Shown: positions 25,846 through 34,824 of the stretch, piece by piece | How positions within the stretch are numbered: position 1 is the first letter of the stretch | Layout: each line of letters begins with the position of its first letter | Source: Pedobacter sp. SL55 | GTDB taxonomy: Bacteria; Bacteroidota; Bacteroidia; Sphingobacteriales; Sphingobacteriaceae | DNA length: 64,000 nucleotides | Direction of reading: 5' to 3' | NCBI RefSeq assembly: GCF_026625705.1 | Contig: NZ_CP113059.1 | Coordinates: forward strand, 930,001 to 994,000 | The notes under the pieces: model-generated | Told to the model about the DNA's origin: nothing | Databases searched by the model: none | The model's input: only the letters and a program-made list of their open reading frames with translations | Position numbers and translations under genes: made by a program

Positions 25846-27747
25846 TTAAGCGATAAACCAATAAGTGTAAGCCAACAATGCCACAATACCAACAACCATC
25901 ATGATGATGTAATAACCCACATTACCCGATTGCAATAATCTTAAGCTCTTGCTACCCTCATTGGTAGTCCAGCCTAAACCGTTTACCAAACCATCAATTA
26001 CTTTGTTATCGATAATTTTATAGAAGAAATTAGAAAATGCATCTAAAGGCTTTCTAATGATGGTATCGTAAATTTCATCTAAATAGAATTTGTTGTACGA
26101 TAATTTTTCGAAAGCAGTACGAGTTGCTTCATCAGCAACAGGAACATCTGCCTTTTTAACGTATTTGCTGTAAGCTAAAAGTATAGCGACAATAGCAGCC
26201 AATACAGAAACACCCATCAAAGTAAATTCTGTAGTATGATCTAGCTCTAAATGATTCTGGGTAACCTTAGCTCCGATTAACCAATGTGCTAACCATTCGT
26301 TTCCACCAAATACATGAGGAATATTTAACAAACCACCAACAGCGGCCAAAATTGCCAATACTACCAATGGAATAGTCATTGATTTTGGCGACTCGTGGAT
26401 ATGCTCTTCTGTATGATGAGAACCTCTGAACTTTCCGTAAAAAGTTAAGAACATCATACGGAACATATAGAATGCAGTTAAAAATGCTGTCAATACACCT
26501 ATACCCCAAAGTATCGGACTAAATTGGTAAGTATGTGCTAAAATCTCATCCTTAGAGAAGAAACCTGAGAATGGAGGTAAACCAGCGATTGCAATGGTAC
26601 CCACCATCATGGTAGCGAAAGTAGTTTTCAATTTAGCTTTTAATCCACCCATGTGGCGCATATCTTGCTCATGGTGTAAAGAGTGTATTACCGCACCAGC
26701 ACCTAAGAACAACAACGCTTTAAAGAAAGCATGAGTTAATACATGGAAGAATGAACCTGTATAAGCGCCAACGCCTAAGCCTAAAAACATATATCCCAAT
26801 TGAGATACCGTTGAATAAGCCAATACTTTTTTAATGTCTGTTTGAGTTAAGGCAATTAACGCCGCAACTAATGCTGTGGCCGCCCCTACAATAGCAATGA
26901 TATTTTGCGCAATTGGAGCTAAATCGAACACTACGCTCGAGCGTGCAATCATGTAAATACCGGCGGTTACCATGGTTGCCGCGTGGATTAAAGCCGAAAC
27001 TGGAGTTGGTCCAGCCATTGCATCTGGCAACCAAGTAAACAAAGGCAACTGTGCAGATTTACCGCAAGCACCAATAAACAACAATATTGCAATGATGGTA
27101 ATGGTATCGTTTCCTGGCAACATATTAGCAGCCTGTGGGAACACTTTTGCAAACTCTAAACTTCCGAAAACTTGGAACATTAAGAACACACCTAAAAGGA
27201 AGCCTAAATCACCAATACGGTTCATCACAAATGCTTTTTTAGCCGCACTTGCATAACTGCTGTTGGTAAACCAGAAACCGATTAATAGGTATGAACATAA
27301 ACCTACGCCTTCCCATCCAATAAACATTACAATGTAGTTAGAGCCTAAAACCAAAATCAACATGAAGAAGATAAATAGGTTTAAGTAGGCGAAGAACTTT
27401 CCAAAGCCCGCATCCTCGTGCATATAAGCTGTAGAGTAGATGTGGATCAAGAAGCCAATTCCTGTGATGATCAAGAGCATAATTGCACTCAAAGGATCAT
27501 ATAGAAACGACAAAGGAATTTTCAAATCTCCAACACTAATCCAATCGAAGAAGTTAACAGTGAATTGCTTTTCTACACTTGAACTAAGCTCAAAGAAAAA
27601 ACAAACGCTAAGGATAAATGAAGCTAAAACCACTCCGCTGCCAATAAAACCAACAGCACCTTTGCTCAGCGAGTTTCTGCCCAAGCCGTTTATCACGAAG
27701 CCTAAAAGCGGAAGAACTGGAATTAACCAAAGTAAACTTGTAATCAT
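25846..27747 (-). CDS. nuoL: NADH-quinone oxidoreductase subunit L
   Basis: A 633-residue distal membrane subunit of complex I. Core antiporter motifs are present (FIGWEGVGLCSYLLIGFW, PLFTWLPDAMAGPTPVSALI, AYSTVSQLGYMFLGLGVGAY). The C-terminal extension (about 490-633) contains the lateral helix and last anchor helix typical of NuoL. It begins 15 bases after nuoK. Confidence 0.96.
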   Translation of the reverse strand: MITSLLWLIPVLPLLGFVINGLGRNSLSKGAVGFIGSGVVLASFILSVCFFFELSSSVEKQFTVNFFDWISVGDLKIPLSFLYDPLSAIMLLIITGIGFLIHIYSTAYMHEDAGFGKFFAYLNLFIFFMLILVLGSNYIVMFIGWEGVGLCSYLLIGFWFTNSSYASAAKKAFVMNRIGDLGFLLGVFLMFQVFGSLEFAKVFPQAANMLPGNDTITIIAILLFIGACGKSAQLPLFTWLPDAMAGPTPVSALIHAATMVTAGIYMIARSSVVFDLAPIAQNIIAIVGAATALVAALIALTQTDIKKVLAYSTVSQLGYMFLGLGVGAYTGSFFHVLTHAFFKALLFLGAGAVIHSLHHEQDMRHMGGLKAKLKTTFATMMVGTIAIAGLPPFSGFFSKDEILAHTYQFSPILWGIGVLTAFLTAFYMFRMMFLTFYGKFRGSHHTEEHIHESPKSMTIPLVVLAILAAVGGLLNIPHVFGGNEWLAHWLIGAKVTQNHLELDHTTEFTLMGVSVLAAIVAILLAYSKYVKKADVPVADEATRTAFEKLSYNKFYLDEIYDTIIRKPLDAFSNFFYKIIDNKVIDGLVNGLGWTTNEGSKSLRLLQSGNVGYYIIMMVVGIVALLAYTYWFIA

Positions 27748-27762
27748 TTTATTTTATTAGAA

Positions 27763-28092
27763 TTACCACTTAAGGCGATTTAATACATTAATATCTATTG
27801 ATTGTGTGTTGCGGTAAACCATCACGATGATACTTAAACCAATGGCTACTTCTGCAGCGGCCAAAGCCATAATGAAGAATACGAACACTTGCCCTGATGG
27901 ATCATTATGATGTACCGAGAACGCTGCTAAAAGCAAGTTTACTGCGTTTAACATTAACTCTACCGACATGAAAATGATGATCGCATTTCTACGAACCAAC
28001 ACGCCAATAACACCAATAGTGAAAATGATGGCACAGAACCAAATGTAGTGGTTCAATGGTACGCCCTGCATATTTGCGAATAAACTATCCAT
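27763..28092 (-). CDS. nuoK: NADH-quinone oxidoreductase subunit K
   Basis: A 109-residue small membrane subunit with three transmembrane helices. MSVELMLNAVNLLL carries the conserved membrane Glu of helix 2 and AAAEVAIGLSIIV that of helix 3, both needed for proton transfer. The start overlaps the restored end of nuoJ. Confidence 0.95.
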   Translation of the reverse strand: MDSLFANMQGVPLNHYIWFCAIIFTIGVIGVLVRRNAIIIFMSVELMLNAVNLLLAAFSVHHNDPSGQVFVFFIMALAAAEVAIGLSIIVMVYRNTQSIDINVLNRLKW

Positions 28093-28593
28093 TAGTTTTT
28101 TCCTCCTTTTTGGTTAAAAGTGCATTGCACCAACCATTGCACTTAACAATAGCAATGACGATAATTCGAACGGTAACATAAACGGACCGAATAATTCTTT
28201 ACCTAAGTTTTCTACCAATCCTAAGCTTGGATTTTTCAACACCAAAGGATCAGCAATTGCTACCGATTTTAAAGAACCAATTAAAGTTACCGCTAAACAT
28301 CCGCCAGCAATTACACCAATTATCCTTAGCACCATTGATTTGTTGGGCTCGTTTTGTTTATTGAGGTTAAGCAACATCAATACGAAAAGGAAAAGCACCA
28401 TAATGGCTCCCATGTAAACAATGAAGTTAACTACCGCCAAAAATTGTGCATTCAATAAGATGTAATGAACTGTAAACGTAAAGAACGTTAGAATTAAGTA
28501 TAGCACGCTATGGATTGGATTTTTCGCAAAAACCACCATCAGCGCAAAGAATACGCTTAATGTTGCTACAAAATAGAATACTGATGTACCCAT
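28085..28593 (-). CDS. nuoJ: NADH-quinone oxidoreductase subunit J, end altered by a frameshift
   Basis: A membrane subunit with five helices (VVNFIVYMGAIMVLFLFVLML is helix 3, shown in part: YMGAIMVLFLFV). As written the frame stops at 28114 after VGAMHF, a premature end for the family. Adding one base at 28122/28123 (ATGCA to ATGGCA) continues as LLTKKEEKTNG and stops at 28085, giving 169 residues and an 8-base overlap with nuoK. The shorter 159-residue form (28114-28593) is the literal reading. Confidence 0.8.
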
Positions 28594-28620
28594 TAATTTT
28601 TATTTAGTTGTTATTTGTTG

Positions 28621-28667
28621 GCCACAGATGCACAGATTATCAATCATAATATCTGTGCATCTGTGGC
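28621..28667. repeat. 17-bp perfect hairpin between nuoI and nuoJ
   Basis: GCCACAGATGCACAGAT at 28621-28637 pairs with ATCTGTGCATCTGTGGC at 28651-28667, loop of 13. It starts 4 bases after the nuoI stop. There is no T-run on the minus strand, so it looks like an inserted palindromic repeat that may stabilise or attenuate the nuo message rather than a terminator. Confidence 0.8.
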
Positions 28668-28671
28668 TAAA

Positions 28672-29169
28672 TTATTTTTCTAATGGAGCTTCTACCAATT
28701 TATCTTTACCGTAAATGAAATCTTTACGTAAATAATCTGCTGGTACAATTGGTCCATCTAAGTAGATGGCCTCTTTAGGGCAAGCCTCTTCACATAAACC
28801 GCAGAAAATGCAACGCAACATGTTGATTTCGTAAACCGATGCATATTTCTCTTCGCGATACAAGTGCTTCTCGTCGTTCTTGCGCTCAGCAGCAATCATG
28901 GTAATTGCCTCTGCTGGACAAGACAATGCACACAAACCACAAGCTGTACAACGCTCTCTACCTTGTTCGTCTCTTTTCAGCGAGTGCATTCCCCTCCAAT
29001 TGATAGAAAATTCACGCTCCTGCTCCGGATATTTAATGGTAGCTGGCTTTTTGAAAAAGTGACCAATAGTCGTTTTCATGCCACTAGCAATAGCCGGAAG
29101 ATAAATCCTCTCCGCCAAGTTAAGTGGTTTCGAAACCAATACTTTTTTCTTATTGCTTAATGATTCCAT
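28672..29169 (-). CDS. nuoI: NADH-quinone oxidoreductase subunit I
   Basis: A 165-residue ferredoxin-like subunit that carries two [4Fe-4S] clusters (N6a, N6b) between the peripheral arm and quinone site. Both C-x2-C-x2-C-x3-C-P motifs are present: CTACGLCALSCP and CIFCGLCEEACP. It lies 7 bases after nuoH. Confidence 0.96.
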   Translation of the reverse strand: MESLSNKKKVLVSKPLNLAERIYLPAIASGMKTTIGHFFKKPATIKYPEQEREFSINWRGMHSLKRDEQGRERCTACGLCALSCPAEAITMIAAERKNDEKHLYREEKYASVYEINMLRCIFCGLCEEACPKEAIYLDGPIVPADYLRKDFIYGKDKLVEAPLEK

Positions 29170-29176
29170 CTCTCTG

Positions 29177-30211
29177 TTAAAATTTTAAAATAGCAATAAC
29201 AATACCTGTGATAATGATATTCGCGATAGCTAAAGGAATTAAACCTTTCCATCCTAAATTCATCAACTGATCGTAACGGAAACGAGGGATGGTCCAACGT
29301 ACCCACATGAAGAAGAAAATGAATGCAAATATTTTTAGGAAGAAGATTAACGTACCAAATAAAGGAGCCCAAGTTGGACCCAACAATTCAGCCATGTAAT
29401 CCATTCCTGGATAGTTGTAACCTCCAAAGTACAATGCTGCCATTATGGTAGAGGACACAAACATGTTGATATACTCAGCAAACAGGTAAAAACCTAATTT
29501 CATTGATGAATACTCAATGGTATAACCACCGTTTAACTCGGCCTCACACTCAGGTAAATCAAATGGAGCACGGTTGGTTTCGGCAAAAGCACATACCATA
29601 AAAATGATAAAGCCTAAAGGCTGATAAAGTACATTCCAGTGCCAGCCGTGTTGTTGTGCTACAATTTCTCTTAAACTAAGTGAGTTGGTAACTAACAGCA
29701 AAGCGATGATAGACAAGCCCATCGCAATTTCATAGCTGATATTTTGAGAAGCCGCACGAATAGAACTTAACAACGAATATTTATTGTTAGATGCCCAACC
29801 ACCAATCATCACGCCATATACGCCTAAGGCAATAACACCAAAAATGTATAGTAAACCAACGTTGATATCGGTTACTTGCAATTTCACTAGTCTATCCCCA
29901 ACCATCATATCTTGTCCCCAAGGAATAACTGCTGTACCAATACAAGCACATAGCATAGCTAAACCTGGGCCAATCATAAACAGCCATTTATTGGCATTCG
30001 CTGGAATAATTTCTTCTTTCATGAACATCTTTACACCATCGGCCAAGGGTTGTAAAATCCCAAAGGGACCAGCTCTATCTGGACCTAGCCTATCTTGTAA
30101 AAAAGCGGCAACCTTACGCTCAGCATAAGTAGAATACATTGCAATTAATAAACTAATTGCAAATATTGCTGTAACCAATATAAATTTCTCTATGACGAAA
30201 TCGATTTCCAT
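29177..30211 (-). CDS. nuoH: NADH-quinone oxidoreductase subunit H
   Basis: A 344-residue membrane subunit that forms the quinone-binding chamber with NuoB and NuoD. YAERKVAAFLQDRLGPDR and AETNRAPFDLPECEAELNGG are the hallmark loop motifs. Eight transmembrane helices are expected. Its ATG overlaps the nuoG stop by one base (TAATG). Confidence 0.96.
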   Translation of the reverse strand: MEIDFVIEKFILVTAIFAISLLIAMYSTYAERKVAAFLQDRLGPDRAGPFGILQPLADGVKMFMKEEIIPANANKWLFMIGPGLAMLCACIGTAVIPWGQDMMVGDRLVKLQVTDINVGLLYIFGVIALGVYGVMIGGWASNNKYSLLSSIRAASQNISYEIAMGLSIIALLLVTNSLSLREIVAQQHGWHWNVLYQPLGFIIFMVCAFAETNRAPFDLPECEAELNGGYTIEYSSMKLGFYLFAEYINMFVSSTIMAALYFGGYNYPGMDYMAELLGPTWAPLFGTLIFFLKIFAFIFFFMWVRWTIPRFRYDQLMNLGWKGLIPLAIANIIITGIVIAILKF

Positions 30212-31221
30212 TAGATTTTAAAGGTTTTTTCTAGTTCGCGTTGATTTGCTTCTTGTAAAGCTAAGTTTTCTTTAATTACTGGAAGCGGTTTGAATGTCTC
30301 GTAATGGTTTGACGCAATCACCGAAGTTTCAGAAATGTGTGTTGGGTGCTCCAACGTCCAATCAGCAGTTTTTTTCTTATCGAAACGACATTCGTTACAG
30401 ATAAACTCTTCTACTTCCCCAAATTGATCTTTTCTAGCCGTAACACGTAAAACGTCTTCTCCTTTGTACCACAACGTTACTTTACCATTGCATTTTTCGT
30501 GTGAGCAGTTTCTGTGTGCATCAATTGGCTTTGTAAACCAAACACGATTTTTAAAGCGGAAAGTTTTATCGGTTAAAGCACCAACTGGGCAAACGTCAAT
30601 TACGTTTCCTGAAAAATCGTTATCAACAGCAGTTTGAATATAAGTTGAGATTTCTGAGTGATCTCCACGATTTAAAATACCGTGAACACGTTTATTCGTG
30701 ATTTGATCTGCAGTAAACACACAACGATAGCATAAAATGCAACGGTTCATGTGCAACTGAATCTTATCGCCAATATCTATTCTGTCAAACGTTCTACGCT
30801 CGAACTCATATCTTGTTTTTTGTAAACCGTGCTCGTAGCCCAAGTTTTGTAAATCGCACTCGCCAGCTTGATCGCAAACAGGGCAATCCAATGGGTGGTT
30901 AATTAGTAAAATCTCTACCACACCTGCACGAGCTTCCAAAACTTCTGGCGATGTAATGTTTAGCACTTCCATCCCATCCATCACTGTGGTACGGCAAGAA
31001 GCTACCAACTTCGGCATTGGCCTAGGATCTTTTTCAGAACCTTTGCTTACCTTCACAATGCAGGTACGACATTTACCTCCACTACCCTTCAATTTAGAAT
31101 AATAGCACATGGCAGGAGGTACAATATCTCCTCCAATTTGGCGGGCAGCATTTAAAATGGTGGTACCATTTTCTACCTCTACCGTTATTCCGTCTATGGT
31201 TACTTTAACTAAATCACTCAT
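30211..31221 (-). CDS. nuoG: NADH-quinone oxidoreductase subunit G, short form
   Basis: A 336-residue iron-sulfur subunit. The N-terminal 2Fe-2S domain (CYYSKLKGSGGKCRTC), the His-Cys segment (HPLDCPVCDQAGECDLQ) and the 4Fe-4S motif (CILCYRC ... CPVGAL) are all there. The long molybdopterin-oxidoreductase-like domain of E. coli NuoG (about 900 residues) is absent; the protein ends after a small zinc-ribbon-like part (CNECRF). Short NuoG is usual in this phylum, so this is not a truncation by mutation. Confidence 0.9.
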   Translation of the reverse strand: MSDLVKVTIDGITVEVENGTTILNAARQIGGDIVPPAMCYYSKLKGSGGKCRTCIVKVSKGSEKDPRPMPKLVASCRTTVMDGMEVLNITSPEVLEARAGVVEILLINHPLDCPVCDQAGECDLQNLGYEHGLQKTRYEFERRTFDRIDIGDKIQLHMNRCILCYRCVFTADQITNKRVHGILNRGDHSEISTYIQTAVDNDFSGNVIDVCPVGALTDKTFRFKNRVWFTKPIDAHRNCSHEKCNGKVTLWYKGEDVLRVTARKDQFGEVEEFICNECRFDKKKTADWTLEHPTHISETSVIASNHYETFKPLPVIKENLALQEANQRELEKTFKI

Positions 31222-31226
31222 TCTTC

Positions 31227-31672
31227 AAGTCAAAAGTGAAAATTAAAAATTAAAAACAATCACTGGCTTTTAACCTATTCTTTATTTATATTGATTATTA
31301 TCGAGGCGATTATTTTTGATATTTCATCAACCTCTTTTAATAATTCTTTTACTATCTCTTTGTCAACTCTAACTACGTCTGTATCTCTAATTAAACAGAG
31401 CCAATATTTAGTTTCGTTTGCAGATTTCAGTGCTATTGTATAAAAGTTTCTAAAATCTTTCCTCGAACTTCCCGCCTTAGCCTCCACTACATTAGCGCCA
31501 ATTGAAGTTGCACTTCTTAATAATTGATCAACAATTGAAAAGTATAGTCTTTCGATTTTGGTTTTAGATATTAAGTTGATAATAGCTTTCGAAAAATGAT
31601 AAGCTCTTATTTTAATATCGTATGCCTTTTCTTCAGACATTTTTTACTTTTTAATTTTGATTTTTAACTTCC
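31227..31672. repeat. Imperfect AT-rich inverted repeats flanking the four-helix-bundle gene
   Basis: Left block about 31227-31257 (AAGTCAAAAGTGAAAATTAA and on), right block about 31641-31672 (TTTTTACTTTTTAATTTTGA and on). They are made of the same words in opposite orientation and enclose only the four-helix-bundle gene. The right block also encodes the last codons of nuoF (VKNQN). Confidence 0.55.
31275..31640 (-). CDS. Four-helix-bundle protein (23S rRNA intervening-sequence type)
   Basis: A 121-residue protein of the four-helix-bundle/S23 family: IKIRAYHFSKAIINLI, YFSIVDQLLRSATSIGANVVEA, FRNFYTIALKSANETKYWL and a final EVDEISKIIASII helix. Relatives occur inside 23S rRNA insertions and near diversity-generating retroelements, and as solitary genes; their function is unknown. 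It has no role in complex I, yet sits in the nuo operon between nuoF and nuoG, bracketed by inverted AT-rich repeats, which points to insertion. Confidence 0.85.
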   Translation of the reverse strand: MSEEKAYDIKIRAYHFSKAIINLISKTKIERLYFSIVDQLLRSATSIGANVVEAKAGSSRKDFRNFYTIALKSANETKYWLCLIRDTDVVRVDKEIVKELLKEVDEISKIIASIIININKE

Positions 31673-33026
31673 TCTACAGGAGCCTTCTCTATCGGATTAG
31701 CATAATTCGCTAAACCATAATTAGTGCTTTGGCTTTTCATCGGCTCTTTTACATGCCACTCAAACTCATCTCTGAAATGTCTGATAGCACTTGCTACTGG
31801 CCAAGCTGCTGCATCGCCTAGCGGACAAATCGTATTTCCTTCGATTTTACGTTGTACATCCCACAAAAGATCAATGTCTTCCATAGTTCCATGTCCATGC
31901 TCAATTTTATGAAGGATTTTCTCCATCCATCCTGTACCCTCACGGCAAGGCGAACATTGTCCGCAACTTTCGTGATGATAGAAACGAGAAAAATTCCAAG
32001 TATTGCGAACGATACACTGGTCTTCATCAAAAGCGATGAAACCACCTGAACCTAACATGGTACCTGTTGCAAAACCACCTTCAGATAACGACTCGTAACT
32101 CATTAAACGGGGATCGCCGTTAGCGTATTTTAAGGTTAAGTTAGCCGGCAAAATTGGCACCGATGAACCTCCAGCTACGGTTGCTTTTAGTCTTTTACCA
32201 TTGGCAATACCACCACAGTACTCATCAGAATAAATGAATTCTTCTACTGGTAAGCCTAATTCTATTTCATAAACTCCTGGTTTTACCAAGTTACCAGAAG
32301 CTGATATCAATTTCGTTCCTGTACTTCTTCCAATACCAATTTTAGCATATTCATCGCCACCATCATTGATAATTGGAACTACAGCCGCAATAGATTCTAC
32401 GTTATTCACTACAGTTGGGCAACCATATAATCCTGCAATTGCCGGAAATGGTGGCTTAATACGAGGATTTCCTCTTTTTCCTTCTAGTGATTCTAACAAT
32501 GCAGTTTCTTCGCCACAGATATAAGCACCACCACCTGGCTGAACGTAAAGCTCTAAATCATATCCAGTGCCCAAGATATTTTTACCTAACCAACCTGCAG
32601 CTTTTGCCTCTTCAATTGCTCTTTCTAAAATCCTGATTTGAGGCATCATTTCGCCTCTTACATAGATGTAAGAAGTATTTGCCCCCAAAGCAAAACTAGA
32701 AACAATCATTCCCTCAATTAAAGCATGAGGAATGTGTGTCATTAAATATCTATCCTTGAAAGTACCCGGTTCAGATTGTCACCGTTGCAAACTAAGTAAC
32801 GAGGCACACCTTCTGGCTTAGCCAAAAAGCTCCATTTCATCCCGGTAGGGAAACCTGCACCACCACGACCTCTCAATCCAGATTTCTTTACTTCTTCAAC
32901 AACATCTTCTGGAGTTAAGGTTTTCAATGCCTTTTCCACCGCACGGTAACCGCCTTTTTCACGATAAACCGCTAGCGTATTGATGCCAGGTACATTGATA
33001 TGTTCTAATAATAGTTTACGTCCCAT
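31651..33026 (-). pseudogene. nuoF: NADH-quinone oxidoreductase subunit F split by a one-base deletion
   Basis: The NADH- and FMN-binding subunit. Two frames (32742-33026 and 31651-32742) make one 458-residue protein. The first reads [15 protein letters not shown] (NADH/FMN site) and YLVCNGD, then leaves frame. Restoring one base between 32777 and 32778 (GACAATC to GACGAATC) gives [20 protein letters not shown] and continues without break. The second part contains the 4Fe-4S ligands (ESCGQCSPCREG). Complex I could not oxidise NADH without this subunit, so an error in the sequence is more likely than decay. Confidence 0.9.
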
Positions 33027-33090
33027 TGTGTTAGATATGAGATATGAGATGTGAGATAGGAGACTAAGCGTCCAACCTCAATTCTCAAAT
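33027..33090. repeat. Word-cluster repeat between nuoE and nuoF
   Basis: GATATGAGATATGAGATGTG words at about 33035-33059 face an inverted, decayed block (CCTCAATTCTCAAATCT) at about 33075-33091. It widens the spacer between two genes that are otherwise tightly packed. Confidence 0.5.
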
Positions 33091-33615
33091 CTATTGTCGC
33101 AAATCTTTATTTTTTAAATCGTCAATTAATTGATCTACCGATTGCTCGGTTAAATTTTCGTAGAAAGTATATTCTGGGCCAATCTGTAAAACTGGACCAA
33201 AACCACAAGCCGCCAAGCACTCTACACCTCTCCAGCTAAACAAGCCATCTTCAGTCACTTCTCCTTCCTTAACGCCAAGTTTCTTTTCGATATGATCCAT
33301 GATTTTTTCGGCACCCACTAAACAACAAGGTCCAGTACGGCAAACCTCCAAAACATATTTTCCTTTGGGTTGTAAAAAGTACATGGTATAGAAACTCGCT
33401 ACTTCATATACTTCGATAGGCTGAATATTTAAATACTCCGCAACTTTATCCATTGCTGGCACACTCGTCCAACCAAACTCTGCTTGTACTAAATGTAATA
33501 AAGGCAGCAAAGCCGATTTCTGCTTTCCTTCCGGATAGCGTTTCACAATCTCATCAAACTTAGCTAGCAAAGCTGATGAAAATTCTACAGGTTGTGTTTC
33601 TTCTACTTTAAGCAT
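33091..33615 (-). CDS. nuoE: NADH-quinone oxidoreductase subunit E
   Basis: A 174-residue thioredoxin-like subunit with one [2Fe-2S] cluster (N1a). The four Cys ligands are in CRTGPCC (two) and ECLAACGFGP (two). Partner of NuoF. Its ATG lies just inside the nuoD end (8-base overlap). Confidence 0.95.
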   Translation of the reverse strand: MLKVEETQPVEFSSALLAKFDEIVKRYPEGKQKSALLPLLHLVQAEFGWTSVPAMDKVAEYLNIQPIEVYEVASFYTMYFLQPKGKYVLEVCRTGPCCLVGAEKIMDHIEKKLGVKEGEVTEDGLFSWRGVECLAACGFGPVLQIGPEYTFYENLTEQSVDQLIDDLKNKDLRQ

Positions 33616-34822
33616 CTAATTCTCCTGCAATAATGTTCAAGCTACTCATGTTAATGATGGCATCAGATAATAACATACCCTCACTCATTTTCGCGTACAT
33701 TTGGTAGTTAATAAAACTCGGTCTTCTAAAGTGCAAACGATACGGACTTCTGCCTCCATCGTTAATTAAATAGAAACCAAGCTCACCATTACCACCTTCA
33801 ACAGCGTGGTAAACTTCTGCTTTTGGCGCATCAATTTCGCCCATCACAATTTTAAAGTGATAGATCAATGCTTCCATATTGTTATAAACTTCTTCCTTTC
33901 CAGGCAAATAAAAATCAGGAACGTCAGCATGAAAAATTCCCTTCGGTTCTGATTTCAATTTTTCCATGGCTTGTTCGATAATGCGCACACTTTGCCACAT
34001 TTCTTCGTTACGCACCAAATACCTATCGAAAACATCACCACTTGTGCCTACCGGGATTTCAAAATCAAAATCCTGATAAGATGAATACGGCTCACTTACA
34101 CGAACATCGTAATCGATACCTGTAGCACGCAATAATGGCCCAGTCCAGCTATAGCTCAAAGCATTCTCTGCAGTTACCTCAGCCACACCTTTGGTACGGT
34201 CAATAAAAATTCTATTACGGTTTAGTAAGCTTTCAAACTCTTTTAACGCAACAGGAAAATCTTTCAAAAACTTATTGATTTTCGCAAATGCAACTTCGTT
34301 AAAGTCTCTTTCTAAACCACCAATACGACCAATGTTAGTCGTTAAACGAGCACCACAGATTTCCTCAAAAATCTCATAAATATGCTCTCTGTATTGGAAA
34401 AGGTAAAGGAAAGTTGTAGTTGCACCCGTATCTTGAGCAATAATGGTATTACAGATGATGTGATCGGCAATACGTGAAAGCTCCATAATGATCACCCTTA
34501 AATAATCTACCCTTTTCGGGATTTGAATATTTAAAAGCTTCTCTACCGTCATGTGCCAGCCCATGTTATTGATAGGCGACGAACAGTAGTTTAAACGATC
34601 TGTTAATGGTGTAATTTGATAGAATGGACGATGCTCTGCAATTTTCTCGAAAGCCCTGTGGATATATCCAATGGTTGATACACCACTTACAATTCGCTCG
34701 CCATCCATTTGCAAAACATTTTGGAACACACCGTGTGTTGCTGGGTGCGTAGGCCCTAAGTTTAGGGTTACCAATCCATCTTGCGGATCATTATCTGTAT
34801 ATACTGGTTGATTGTGAGTCAT
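33608..34822 (-). CDS. nuoD: NADH-quinone oxidoreductase subunit D
   Basis: A 404-residue subunit related to hydrogenase large subunits; it lines the quinone cavity with NuoB. LNLGPTHPATHGVFQ carries the quinone-site His, and GELGFYLINDGGRSPYRL is the other core motif. It is separate from NuoC, unlike the fused NuoCD of enterobacteria. Confidence 0.96.
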   Translation of the reverse strand: MTHNQPVYTDNDPQDGLVTLNLGPTHPATHGVFQNVLQMDGERIVSGVSTIGYIHRAFEKIAEHRPFYQITPLTDRLNYCSSPINNMGWHMTVEKLLNIQIPKRVDYLRVIIMELSRIADHIICNTIIAQDTGATTTFLYLFQYREHIYEIFEEICGARLTTNIGRIGGLERDFNEVAFAKINKFLKDFPVALKEFESLLNRNRIFIDRTKGVAEVTAENALSYSWTGPLLRATGIDYDVRVSEPYSSYQDFDFEIPVGTSGDVFDRYLVRNEEMWQSVRIIEQAMEKLKSEPKGIFHADVPDFYLPGKEEVYNNMEALIYHFKIVMGEIDAPKAEVYHAVEGGNGELGFYLINDGGRSPYRLHFRRPSFINYQMYAKMSEGMLLSDAIINMSSLNIIAGELDA

Positions 34823-34824
34823 AA

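Noticed and set aside
30211..31221. NuoG as a truncated pseudogene
   Set aside because: The iron-sulfur domains are complete and the short form without the molybdopterin-type domain is usual in this phylum.
31275..31640. Four-helix-bundle gene as part of a diversity-generating retroelement
   Set aside because: No reverse transcriptase or template/variable repeat pair is near; only the protein family is shared.
31818..32049. Open frames on both strands inside nuoF
   Set aside because: Shadows of the conserved nuoF coding frame without family features.
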